From: Pseudoruminococcus massiliensis
GTDB lineage: Bacteria > Bacillota > Clostridia > Oscillospirales > Acutalibacteraceae
Direction of reading: 5' to 3'
DNA: 64,000 nucleotides
Assembly: GCF_900291955.1 (NCBI RefSeq)
Contig: NZ_OLMR01000001.1
Span: 310,001 to 374,000, forward strand
Within the stretch, counting starts at the first letter, position 1. Each line of letters begins with the position of its first letter. Below, piece after piece: positions 16,560 through 27,500 of this stretch. The position numbers and the translations under genes are program-made. The notes beneath the pieces are model-generated. The model was not told the DNA's origin and searched no databases. It was given only the letters and a program-made list of their open reading frames with translations.

Positions 16560-18386
16560 CTAATTTGGTTGTTGTTGCATATCTTTTATTTTTAATAATG
16601 CGGCATTCACTTTCCCCAAAATTTGCTTAACATCTGTGTTGATATTACATCTAAACAAACCTTTAACCACTGACAGAAACTCCATATTAATTCTTAAATA
16701 GTCATATCCTTGGTCAATAACACTATTTAGTCTTTCCAATACATATTCCCAAAATTCTTTGCTTAAAAATTCATTCCTTAATTCCAATAAATCCTTTTTG
16801 TCATCTACCTGTCCATAAATTTTTTCGTAATATGGATTTACCAGCCAATATGCAACTTGAATAGGTCTGTATCTTTCCAGAGTATCATAGTCCGCTATTG
16901 TTTTATCTCCAATCATATCATTGAATAATGCCCCAAAACATTGATGCTCCTCAGACGAGCGTATTACACGTTCATAATATTTTTGATACCCATGAATAAA
17001 ACGATACATCTTTTCAGTTTCGCTTTTTCTGGATAACATATGCACTAACATTCCCATATCTAATATCAATTCTTTTGCAAAAATTTCGTCTTGAATCTGT
17101 TCGTCTGGATTCCCCTTATACCTTCCGTGGGCAATTTTATTGCGAATCATATTGTTAAAATAATACATAAAATATTCAACCGCTTCTGGATAGATGTCGC
17201 TCTTAACTTCTTGCAAATGTCTAATCTTATCTTTTAAAACAGCATTTGAATAAATATCCATTTTGGAAAAACGTAAAAATGTTGTTGTATCCTGCAAATA
17301 ATCTGCAAACATTCCTTCTATCTGTATTGGCAAGATGTTATTAAATACTTCATATTCACCTTGCTTATATAATTCGACTGCTTTTAGTAAAACGCGTTTT
17401 CTTTCTCGAAGACAAACACTCGATTCCAACTTATCTTGTAATTCCTCCAACAGTCTATAATCTAAAATCAACTTCTCCAAAGCGGCATTGTAATTAACAG
17501 AATTACTACTTTTATATAACTGTAAATCATCAATTTTAGGGATCTGTTGAATATAATTTTTATATTCATCTATTGCCTCATCATCCGATTTCGTATAACA
17601 AGAATACCGATATTGCTTTCTTGCATTTTCTAAGATAACATATATTTTCACTTTGAAAAACAGAGCATACGGTCTATCTAAATCATCTTCCGCTATATCT
17701 ACATAATCCCGATATGATGAAAAAGAAAAATCCGCACCGTAAGAATCTTCTTTACTCAATTTCAAGGTTTCCTGTTTTTTCGCATTTTCAACGCTCTGCA
17801 TATCTTGCATATCACAGAAATCTGACAACTTTGAAGTTACATAGTCAATTACAAACGTCAACATTTCTTTTCGTGTTCTTAAAGAATTACATTTCGAACT
17901 AAGTTCATAAAGTTTTTGTTCTTCAGTAGATATATCTCTCATAAAAGAATAACTTGGCGTGGCATTTTTTATTGCATCAGCAGAAGTCTTTGTTTGAGTA
18001 AGTTCTGTATCTATTTTATTTATCTCTGTTTGAAATTTTTGCATTACCACGCCATATTTCTGAACAAATATTTCATCATATTCTCTTTCAACATCAGTCC
18101 ACACTTCAGACGGTAATTTTTTGAAATACAAAATTTTACACAATGCAACATAATAATCTTCCTGAGTTATACATTCCACATTCCTTGGTTTTATAGTTCT
18201 TATCACTGCATTTAATAAATGAGTGTCTGCATTTTCAACCTCATTTAGTACATGATTATAATACAGTTCTCCCAATTCCTTCATAGATGTCTTTGTAAAA
18301 ATTTGATTGTCCATCCAATCATCTAATTTTTTTGTTATATATTGAAAAATATTATCACATATTTTTTGCTTTTCATCTGCTGTCAT
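16560..18386 (-). CDS. Uncharacterised 608-residue protein with RNxxxHG (HEPN/DUF4209-like) motif
   Basis: The protein is helical and charged, with coiled-coil-like stretches near residues 115-200. It carries RNKIAHG, with R415, N416, H420 and G421 by count. RNxxxHG is the hallmark of DUF4209 and fits the Rx4H signature of HEPN RNases, many of which act in phage defence or toxin systems. I do not recognise the rest. The gene is AT-richer than the transfer genes around it, has its own -10-like TATAAT upstream on the minus strand, and is followed by its own terminator. Together with the neighbouring HD-GHKL gene it looks like inserted cargo. An RNase role is inference. Confidence 0.55.
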   Translation of the reverse strand: MTADEKQKICDNIFQYITKKLDDWMDNQIFTKTSMKELGELYYNHVLNEVENADTHLLNAVIRTIKPRNVECITQEDYYVALCKILYFKKLPSEVWTDVEREYDEIFVQKYGVVMQKFQTEINKIDTELTQTKTSADAIKNATPSYSFMRDISTEEQKLYELSSKCNSLRTRKEMLTFVIDYVTSKLSDFCDMQDMQSVENAKKQETLKLSKEDSYGADFSFSSYRDYVDIAEDDLDRPYALFFKVKIYVILENARKQYRYSCYTKSDDEAIDEYKNYIQQIPKIDDLQLYKSSNSVNYNAALEKLILDYRLLEELQDKLESSVCLRERKRVLLKAVELYKQGEYEVFNNILPIQIEGMFADYLQDTTTFLRFSKMDIYSNAVLKDKIRHLQEVKSDIYPEAVEYFMYYFNNMIRNKIAHGRYKGNPDEQIQDEIFAKELILDMGMLVHMLSRKSETEKMYRFIHGYQKYYERVIRSSEEHQCFGALFNDMIGDKTIADYDTLERYRPIQVAYWLVNPYYEKIYGQVDDKKDLLELRNEFLSKEFWEYVLERLNSVIDQGYDYLRINMEFLSVVKGLFRCNINTDVKQILGKVNAALLKIKDMQQQPN

Positions 18387-18449
18387 ATCTGAACATCTCC
18401 CTGTTTTTTTATTATTATACTATATTTGCGAGAAGTTTTCTACTTGTGT

Positions 18450-18494
18450 GACTATGTAAAAGGCGGCATCAGCTCAACGCCAATGCCGCCTTTT
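18450..18494. repeat. Terminator-containing direct repeat, copy 1
   Basis: The segment ACTATGTAAAA followed by GGCGGCAT (18,462-18,469), a 13-base loop and ATGCCGCC (18,483-18,490), then TTTT, is a bidirectional terminator hairpin. Nearly the same ~40 bases recur at 21,102-21,142. It ends the leftward HD-GHKL transcript and separates it from the HEPN-like gene. Confidence 0.75.
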
Positions 18495-18598
18495 ACAAAA
18501 TCAAACCGATATAAATTTTCGCCTTATTTAGATATTGGGATTACATTAACAGCGACAAAGTATTTACCCTTGATAAAACAATTACTGACTTTCACTTC

Positions 18599-21001
18599 TC
18601 ACTCAAAGCTATTTGCAACTCGGCTAAACGTGTCTGTATTATTTTTTTGAATTATTTCATTCAATATTTTCCAATCAGATGACGAAAGAATATCCTTAAG
18701 TCTTCTACAAATAATTCGATATAAGTTTTCTTCAAAAGTCAACCACTTCTCATCATAAATAATCTGGTCTCTTGCAGAATTTAGATTCAAGTCACTATTT
18801 ACACCAATATCCAGTCTGAAGGAAAAAGGAAATGGTATTTTAAGGACTGCTTTCGACATCCTATTCGAATAATCAGGAAACAAGTTGTAAGGAACTTCTA
18901 TTCCATGTATAGATAATGAGGCTTTGGATTTAAATCTTTCCGACCATGATGTATTTGTATCAATTTCACCGTCTTCATCTACTGAAATGCTTGTTGATGT
19001 TTCTGTAATACAATTAGTTTTATATTTTATATTTGAAGACAGGGTATAAATCTCACCATCAATTTCAACATCTTTTGATAATATTTCAATTTCCTCTGCT
19101 GGCAAGCCATTTTTAGTAAGTATTCCTATACAACCTCTCCCTTTAAATCCATACTCTTCACAAGTCAAATCAATATCTATTTTACGGATATTTTTTGTAT
19201 TATTCCAAGAATAATCTAATAAAGGTTCTAAATCTAAATCATCAAAATAATCACTTGAATATAATTCGCTTCCTTTGTTTGTTTCAATCTCAATTTGTAC
19301 TGCTGGATTTGGCACAATGACTTTTATACACTGCATAAATTCTTCTTCATTCATTCTATCCCACGGATGCACTGGACGTAATGTTAATATAGTATCCGTT
19401 CCAGGTTCTTTTTTATCAGAATCCGAAATAACAAAAAGACTTTCATAACCTTCAATCGATATATGCAATGCTTCATCGCACTCGAATCTTTCTCTAATTC
19501 TCCTAGTTGTCACTTCCATAGAGTCACATACCATAAAACATGAAAGAATGCCTATACCAAATCTAGATATCGGAGTGAACGAAGATTTGAACGAAACCAT
19601 TAACTCACTAAATTCTCGAGAAGAATAATATGAGCATCCGACATTGGTGTAATAATTATCAATTATATGCTGGTTCATGCCAACACCATTATCACTTACT
19701 CGCAAATAATCAACATTATTTTTTGTATATAATGACACCTTAACTTTAGGGGTGTACTCTATTCCCCATAACTCAGAGAGTTTTTGTCTAAGCAAACAAG
19801 CATCAATGGAATTTTGTAACAGTTCACGCAATGCAACTTCTGGCTTACCATACAGCTTAGTTCCCATTAACAAATCAATTATTTGTTTCTTACTTAATGA
19901 AAATTTTGTGTCATGGTAACGATAAATAGACTTTCCTGATATTATATCTTTTTTAGCTTGTATTTTTCTTCTATCTACTTGAGGTGGCAATGGAATTTTA
20001 TAGACCTCCACATCAATATCCATTCCCTCATCTGATAGATTAGACAAAATAACAGTGCCATTCCTCAATTCTTCATCAATTTGATCGCAAAAAGCAAGAA
20101 TAGTCGCTTCAATTGCAGGGTGTTCGCACTGAGCCGAAAATAAAAGTTTTCTGGGCGATATTGTCCATGCATTTATACTTTGATGCTTTTTCCATTCACT
20201 CAACGATACAGGATTTTTTACAGCTAGATGAGAAAACAGAACAGAAGGTGTTCTTTTAGGGTCAAAATCAATTATATCGGCTAATCGTAATACTGTTGCC
20301 ACAAATGGAATACACAGGTATTCATCTTGACCACAGACTCTAAAGGTTTCCATTTGGAGTAAATATGTGTAACTTTCATTATGGCTAAAACAAATCGTTG
20401 CCAAATCCTCCGTTAAATCTGTATCTTGGTATACTATTTCCCCTGCCCAATACTTTGCGATAACTTCCCTTGCACGAATCGAATGAGTTGTTCTTATATA
20501 TTCAGTAACAATATAATCTTCAAGAAGCTGCGCTTTCGAAAACTCTTGTTCTGTTTCAAGCCGTTCAATGTCAGCTAATTGATGTGTATACGTTAGACGA
20601 AAACGAGCAAACTTTTCTCTTTCTTCTTTTAATTCCTCGTCATATTCTGTCTCGGGAAGTTGATTTTTCCATGCTAATATATGCTTTTCATCAGGAGCCA
20701 TACCTATATCATGTAGGAATACTGAAACAATCAACATGAATAAGTCTGGCGTAGATAATTTTCTCATGTTCTCTTGCGGAATAAGTTTTCCAATAATAGT
20801 GAGCATATTAAAAATATGAGTATCATCATGCAGGGTGAACTCAGGCATATTTTTAATCACTGTCTTTAGGCGTTCAACTGCAAAAGTACCAACTTTCGCT
20901 ACAAGAGCCAATACTTCATGTTGATTATTCCTTTCACAATTATCTTTTAATTGCTGATAAACTACCGACTTATTTAATTGATTTTGCAAATATTCATTCA
21001 T
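18599..21001 (-). CDS. HD-domain plus GHKL (HSP90-like) ATPase protein, candidate defence protein
   Basis: The 800-residue protein joins two enzymatic folds. The N-terminal ~300 residues look like an HD phosphohydrolase: HDDTH at 58-62, FLHDIGM with H96/D97, FSHNE near 204 and LRLADIIDFDPKRTP near 240. From about 380 there is a GHKL ATPase with ELLQNSIDAC (Bergerat N box), DNGVGM (near 437) and RFGIGILSCF (near 482), like HtpG. The C-terminal ~250 residues are unassigned. HD plus HSP90-like ATPase proteins appear in defence islands; antiviral activity here is inference. Composition is AT-rich, unlike the transfer core, and the gene is bracketed by duplicated terminators. Confidence 0.75.
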   Translation of the reverse strand: MNEYLQNQLNKSVVYQQLKDNCERNNQHEVLALVAKVGTFAVERLKTVIKNMPEFTLHDDTHIFNMLTIIGKLIPQENMRKLSTPDLFMLIVSVFLHDIGMAPDEKHILAWKNQLPETEYDEELKEEREKFARFRLTYTHQLADIERLETEQEFSKAQLLEDYIVTEYIRTTHSIRAREVIAKYWAGEIVYQDTDLTEDLATICFSHNESYTYLLQMETFRVCGQDEYLCIPFVATVLRLADIIDFDPKRTPSVLFSHLAVKNPVSLSEWKKHQSINAWTISPRKLLFSAQCEHPAIEATILAFCDQIDEELRNGTVILSNLSDEGMDIDVEVYKIPLPPQVDRRKIQAKKDIISGKSIYRYHDTKFSLSKKQIIDLLMGTKLYGKPEVALRELLQNSIDACLLRQKLSELWGIEYTPKVKVSLYTKNNVDYLRVSDNGVGMNQHIIDNYYTNVGCSYYSSREFSELMVSFKSSFTPISRFGIGILSCFMVCDSMEVTTRRIRERFECDEALHISIEGYESLFVISDSDKKEPGTDTILTLRPVHPWDRMNEEEFMQCIKVIVPNPAVQIEIETNKGSELYSSDYFDDLDLEPLLDYSWNNTKNIRKIDIDLTCEEYGFKGRGCIGILTKNGLPAEEIEILSKDVEIDGEIYTLSSNIKYKTNCITETSTSISVDEDGEIDTNTSWSERFKSKASLSIHGIEVPYNLFPDYSNRMSKAVLKIPFPFSFRLDIGVNSDLNLNSARDQIIYDEKWLTFEENLYRIICRRLKDILSSSDWKILNEIIQKNNTDTFSRVANSFE

Positions 21002-21101
21002 ATAATATTCCTTTCGTGCATTTAACGGCTAAAATTCATAGCAGTATCACAACGTATTTTTCTTATCATACCATATAGATTAAATTTTTTCTATCTCTAC
21101 T

Positions 21102-21142
21102 ACTATGTAAAAAGACGGCATCAGCTCCACGCCAATGCCGCC
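21102..21142. repeat. Terminator-containing direct repeat, copy 2
   Basis: ACTATGTAAAAAGACGGCAT, a 13-base loop and ATGCCGCC (21,135-21,142) form the terminator of the 115-residue gene on the minus strand, where GGCGGCAT and ATGCCGTC are followed by TTTTTA. It differs from copy 1 at only a few positions, so the HD-GHKL gene lies between two direct repeats. Confidence 0.75.
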
Positions 21143-21151
21143 CATTCTCGG

Positions 21152-21499
21152 TTATAGTATTCCTGCCTTTTTGAGATACCCAACGCTGTCATAGCACCCT
21201 CTGAAATAGATTGCTTCCTGCTGCATATCGCTGAGCCTGTTCCGAAGCTCCAAAACTTCTATCAAAGCCTTACACTCCTGCTCGGATAAATCACTCGGCT
21301 TTTCCGTATCCAAAACTGCCATCACTTTGGGATACTCCTTGTAAAGTTCCTCAATTTTTTCCTCTACGGAGCGGTATTCTGGATTTTCTTTTGGCAGCTT
21401 TGCAATAACGGAGCTTAGATATTCAGCAAAGATGTTGCTATGCACATCAACAAAGGTTTCAAATCTGAAATTATCAAGCACACCTTTCACCTCCGACAT
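21152..21499 (-). CDS. Conserved hypothetical protein of Tn1549-like elements (DUF6664-like)
   Basis: The 115-residue helical protein begins MSEVKGVLDNFRFETFVDVH and ends near EAIYFRGCYDSVGYLKKAGIL. I associate it tentatively with the DUF6664-type proteins encoded next to the SNF2-methylase gene in these elements; no function is known. It sits 59 bp downstream of the 2,587-residue gene and ends at a clear terminator. Confidence 0.55.
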   Translation of the reverse strand: MSEVKGVLDNFRFETFVDVHSNIFAEYLSSVIAKLPKENPEYRSVEEKIEELYKEYPKVMAVLDTEKPSDLSEQECKALIEVLELRNRLSDMQQEAIYFRGCYDSVGYLKKAGIL

Positions 21500-21558
21500 T
21501 TACTAATCTACACCTATTATACTTCCCAGAAATCAGCAATACAAATATGCAAACCGCA

Positions 21559-24500
21559 TTATCTCTCCCGACTTGCACATTTTCTTTCGGGCTGTTCTTC
21601 TGTCTGCTCTGGCTCGGTATCCATAACGGAAGTATCTTTTTCATTCAGATTCAGCTCAATGTTAAGAGTGTTCAGCCGTTCTGTTTTTTCTTTCAGCTCA
21701 TCTTCAAAGGCAAAAGGCTTCTTGATTTCCTCCTTTGCGATTTCAAGCTGTGCGATAGTTTCCGCCTTTTTGGTCTTGGCAGCTTCCAGTCTGGCGAGGA
21801 GCTTTGACAGCTCGTTCTCAATTCGGGTCAGATTTCCGAGAGCATCAGAGCCTAAATCCACCTTATGCTTTGCCTTTCCGCAGAGGTTCATACAGTAATG
21901 GGCGTTGACGGTATCATAATAAATCTCCATTCGGAAACCTCGATAGCTGCCGATTTCGGTAGGTGCAGACATCGGATAATCCTTGCAGATTGCAAGAAGC
22001 ATTTCGCCTGCGTCTGCCTTTTCGGTGTAGGTCACGCCTTTTAGGGTCATCGGGCAGAACTTATCCTCGCCCTGCGGCTTGTGCTGCTCGGCAAGAGCTA
22101 CATCATTTTCATAGCCTGCAATGCGTTCCTCATACTCCTTAATGGTCTGGGGATAGTATTTCAGCACCCTGTCCTCAAGGTCGTAATGTTCGGAAAGATA
22201 ACTCTGCTTTAACACTCGGAGCTTGGAAACCTGTATATCCAAATCCATCTTTTCCTTAAAACGGGCATCGCCTGTGGCAAGCATTTTAACCTCCGCAAAG
22301 GACAGGGCAACCTCGTCCACATCTTCGGCAGAGCGTACAGGGCTTTTGCTCGTCATTATCTGGCTGATAAATTTCTGCTTGCTCTCCACCAACTGATAGA
22401 GGTAGGCATCAAAAGTTTGCTCGGTCACATAGCGGTAAACCTCCACCTCTGGGAACATATTTCCCTGCCGTTCAATACGCCCCTGCCTTTGTTCAAGGTC
22501 GGAAGGACGCCACGGACAGTCAAGGTTATGGATTGCTATGAGCCTGTCCTGCACATTCGTACCTGCTCCCATCTTAGGAGTAGAGCCGAACAGCACACGG
22601 ACTTCGCCGCTTCTGACCTTGCCGAACAACTCTTTTTTCTGTGCATCGGTGTTCGCTTCGTGGATAAATCGTATCTGCTCCGCAGGGATACCACGGGCTA
22701 TCAGTTTCTCCCTCATATCGTCGTAGACATTGAAAGTGCCGTCATTTTTCGGGGTTGACAGGTCGCAGAACACAAGCTGTGTCGCTTTGGTATCGGCGTG
22801 TTCCTCCCAGATGCGGTACACATTATCCACGCAGGCATTGACTTTACTGTCTGGGTCATCTGGCAGCATCGGGTCAATTATCCTCTGGTCAAGAGCCAGT
22901 TTCCGCCCGTCATTGGTTATCTTGAGCATATTGTCGATGTTCGGCTCGACAAGCCTTGCCCTGACTTTCTCAGCCCGCTTCGCAAGGGAAGCTACCATCT
23001 CGGTCTGTATCTCGCTCGGCTTGGTCTTAATATTGTGGTAATTGACCGTTGGCACAGGGAGCTTTAGCATATCGGCGGTCTGTATATCCGCCACCTCACG
23101 GAACATCTGCATCAGCTCTGGCAGGTTATAGAACTTGGCAAACCTCGTCTTAGCTCGGTAATTCGTGCCTTCGGGTGCTAATTCCAGAGCTGTAACCGTT
23201 TCTCCAAAGGTAGAAGCCCAACTATCAAAATGCTGCAAACCGTTCTGTGCAAGGGTATCATACTGCAAGTACCTCTGAACGGAGTACAGCTCAACCATTG
23301 AATTGCTAACAGGCGTACCCGTTGCGAAAACCGTGCCACGGTTGCCCGTGATTTCATCCAGATAGCGGCATTTCATAAAGAGGTCGCTTGATTTCTGAGC
23401 TTCGGTCTGGGCGATACCGCCTACATTTCGCATCTTGGTGTAGAGGTACAAATTCTTATAAAAATGGCTCTCATCAATGAAAAGCCTGTCAACGCCGAGC
23501 TGTTCAAAGTCGATGACCGTATCCTTACGCTTGGTGTCGTTAAGCTTTTCGAGCTTCGTCTTGATTGCCTTTCGGGTTTTCATTAGCTGTTTGACCGTGA
23601 ACTGCTCGCCTTTGGAAGCCTGCACATCGTCAATGCCACGCTCAATATCATCAAGTTGCTTTTCCAACTGCTCCCTCTGGCGTTCTATGCTCATCGGGAT
23701 TTTTTCAAACTGCGAATGCCCGATAATGACTGCGTCATAGTCGCCTGTGGCAATCCTGCCGCAGAACTTTTTGCGGTTTCCTGTTTCAAAATCCTGCTTT
23801 GTTGTAACAAGGATATTTGCACTCGGATAGAGCCGCAGATACTCGGAAGCCCACTGACCGACAAGATGATTCGGCACAACAAACATAGATTTCTGGCATA
23901 AACCGAGCCGTTTGCTTTCCTGTGCGGCGGCTACCATTTCAAAGGTTTTTCCTGCTCCAACCTTATGGGCAAGAAGCGTATTGCCGCCATAAAGGATATG
24001 GGCGATAGCGTTGACTTGATGGGGTCTTAGTGTGATTTCTGGACTGATACCTCCAAAAGTGATATGGCTTCCGTCATACTCACGGGGTCGCACAGAGTTA
24101 AAAGTGTCGTTGTAATAACGGACAAGGCGGTTTCGCCGTTCTGGGTCTTTCCATAACCAATCCTGAAACGCCTGCTTGATGACTTCCTGCTTCGCCTGTG
24201 CCGCCGTGGTTTCCTTTGCATTGAACACCGCTTTTTTATTGCCGTGTTCGTCATACACATAATCAAAGATACGGGTGTCACGCAGGTTTAAGGTGTCCTC
24301 AATAATACGATAGGCGGAAGCCCTTTTCGTACCATAGGTGCTGTCTGCCTTTATATTCCCCATATCGGAGCTTTTATTCTCTATGAACCAGTCACCGTTT
24401 ATCGGGGTGTATCGTACCTTTAATCTTCCTGCGGCATAACTTGACGGAGTTAAAAGCTCCATCACAAACCGCTGTATATCTTCCTGCGGTATCCAAGTCG

Positions 24501-27500
24501 CACCCAGACGGACAGAGATTTCCGCCGCCGATAGGTCTTTGGGAATGACCTTCTTCAAGGCTTCCACATTAACTGCAAGCTCTGGGTCATTCTTGGCAGC
24601 AAGCTCCGCAACCGTCAGCTTGTTTCGGACATTTCCCGACAGATACTCGTCTGAGGCTACATAGGAAACAGGCTCACAGTTCGGTACTTTGAAGATAACA
24701 CCTTGTAAATCCTGCACAAGCTCAGCCTGCGTTTTGCCTGTGAGCTGCTCCATATAAGGCAAATCAACACGGGCTTTCTCTCCGATAGAGAGGGCGAGGG
24801 CTTCGCTTGCGGTTTCAACAGAGGTAATCTCACGGTGGGGCTTGATAGTCCGCTTCGTGAACATATCTGCCTTCCGTTTGAAGTTGCCCTCATCATCAAG
24901 CACCTCCAGAGAACATAAAAGGAAGTAGCTCTCGTCTGAAGCAAAAGCAAGATAGTTTCCTCGGCTGTTGATTAGACCGTATTTTGCGGTATAAACATCA
25001 TACAGACGGTTGAGGTTTTCCTGCTCGGTGCGTATCATTTCCTCTGGGTAATCCTCGGTCTGATACTCAATGAGCTTACGCACACAGTCACGGATTTGGA
25101 TAAGCCCTTTGATACGGTTTTCTGCGGTCATCGACACAGAAGCAGGTTGCATACGGTCATTCTCTCGGAAGTAAACCCTGCCGTCCACCAGAGTAAAAGA
25201 GAAGTTACGCACATTCGGGTCAGCAGGAACGGAAAGCTCCTGCTCATCAGAGATTTCATCAACCCCATTATCAAGCTCTGGGATTTCGCCGTTTATCCTC
25301 TGAACTGCATTGGACAGAAACTCGGAAAGTGGTATATCCTTACAGGCTTTACAAACAGGCTCAAAAGTACCAAAGCGTGTGCTTTCCATCTTTATTTCGC
25401 CCAACACCATTTCGGGGTGTTCGACAAAATATCTGTTCATCGTAACACCGTTTTCGTCCGTATCAAGGTGTACCCAGTCTGGCTCTATATCCATCACTCG
25501 CTCACGCTTTTGCAGGATAAGAATATCGCTCGTGACCTCCGTGCCTGCGTTTGCCTTAAAGGTGTTGTCAGGCAGACGGATAGCACCTAAAAGCTCGGCT
25601 CTCTGGGCGATATACTTGCGTACCTCTGGACCTGCTTTATCCATCGTACCCTTTGAGGTAATGAACATCACAACGCCGCCGGCACGGACTTTATCCAGAG
25701 CCTTTGCAAAAAAGTAGTCGTGTATGAGAAATTTCTGGGCGTTGTATCGGCTGTCATTGACCCTTATCTCCCCAAACGGCACATTGCCGAGGACTACATC
25801 AAAATGGTCGTCTGGGAGATTCGTTTTCTCAAAACCCTCAATGGCAATGTTCGCTTTTTGGTAGAGCTGCTTTGCAATCCTGCCTGTGAGAGAGTCGATT
25901 TCCACACCGTGAAGCTTGCTGTTTTGCATACTTTCGGGAAGCAGACCAAAGAAATTGCCTGTACCGCAGGACGGCTCCAAGATATTGCCCTGTGAAAAGC
26001 CCAGGCGGTCAAGTGCGCCATACATCGCCCTGATAACAACAGGCGGCGTATAAAAAGCGGTCAGCGTTGACTCCATAGCGGCACGGTATTCCTCTGGGGA
26101 AAGGCTGGCATATAGCTCCTTAAACTCCCCCGCCCACGCCGCATTGTGTTCATCAAATGCCATAGAAAGACCGCCCCAACCAACATACCGAGATAGGACT
26201 TCCTGTTCTTCAGGTGTGGCAAGGCGGTTTTCGATTTCAAGCTCGTGCAGCAGGTTGATTGCCACCATATTGTTACGGAACTTTTCTTTTGCTCCGCCGA
26301 TACCGATGGCATCATCGGTAATACGGAAATTATGACGGTCTGTGGCAGGAGCTTCCGTTTTTTCTTCGGGTGGTAATTCGGTTTTTTCCTGTTCCAATAG
26401 CTTTTGGATATATTCGATTTTCTCCACTCGGTTTATCGGAAAACCCACATTGTTCTGGAATGTGATGTCACGCAGGGACACATCGCCGCTGATTTTCCCG
26501 ATGCTCTCAATAAGATATTTACGGTTGTCTATGATGATTTCCCTGCCTATGAGGTCGTCTGTGGATTGCTCCGTTTCAATGGCAGGAGCTTCTGAGCCAT
26601 TCAGTTTATCGGCATACACCTGTGGTTTTTCTTCGGCTTCCTCGGCTGTCCTGTACCAATCACTTTCGGTAGCCATAATCTCATCAAGGAACTTCTCGTC
26701 CTCTTGGGTCAGCTCGGTGTGCTGTTCCAAAAATGGGATAAACTCATCTCTGCCACGGAGCAGGCTTTCTCGGTCATCTCCATATAGCTGTTCGCCCTTT
26801 GGCGATAAGGCATAATCGTAAAAATTCTTAATGTGGGCAATTAAATCGCCCTCACCATCGCCAATATCAAACCGCCCTTCATAGTTAAATTTCTCGCCGC
26901 CGATAACAGCCTTGATAACAAAATCTGTCTTGTGATACCACCCGATATTTTTATCGCCCTCACGCTCACGGTGCTGTTTCTCGTCCAAAATACCAAGCAG
27001 CTTATTACCCAGAGCAAAGCTCAAATCCGTATAGCGGTCATTAAGCTGTCTGTCATAAAAGGCAGGGTGTTCGGAAAAACCGATAGAAAACTGTATTCCG
27101 TCCTGCTTTTCCTCGGACGGTGCTTCTGTCCTCTGTTTCTCGGTTACGACCACCTTCAGATGGTCGTTTGCAGGATTTTCCGTTAGCTTTTCTTCAAAGT
27201 CAGCTCGGCTGTATTCCTGCCCCAAGATAGGGAACTCGGCATTTTGCAGGTAGACCTTTTCCTCAGTAAGTGTTGCAATCTCATATTTATCCGCACCGAT
27301 ATACACCACATCGCCCTCATTGTAGAGGTAGCAAAATGGGGGCAGCTCCCTTAATTCCTCGGTAAACTTCCACCCATTACTGCGGCTGAAAACTGAGGTC
27401 GTTTTCCATTGTACCTGTGCAAGAAAGTCTATGAGCTGTTGAACGGTTGAGGGGTCGGACAGATGCTGTTCCATTTGCTCGGCGGTAACATCTGCAAGGT

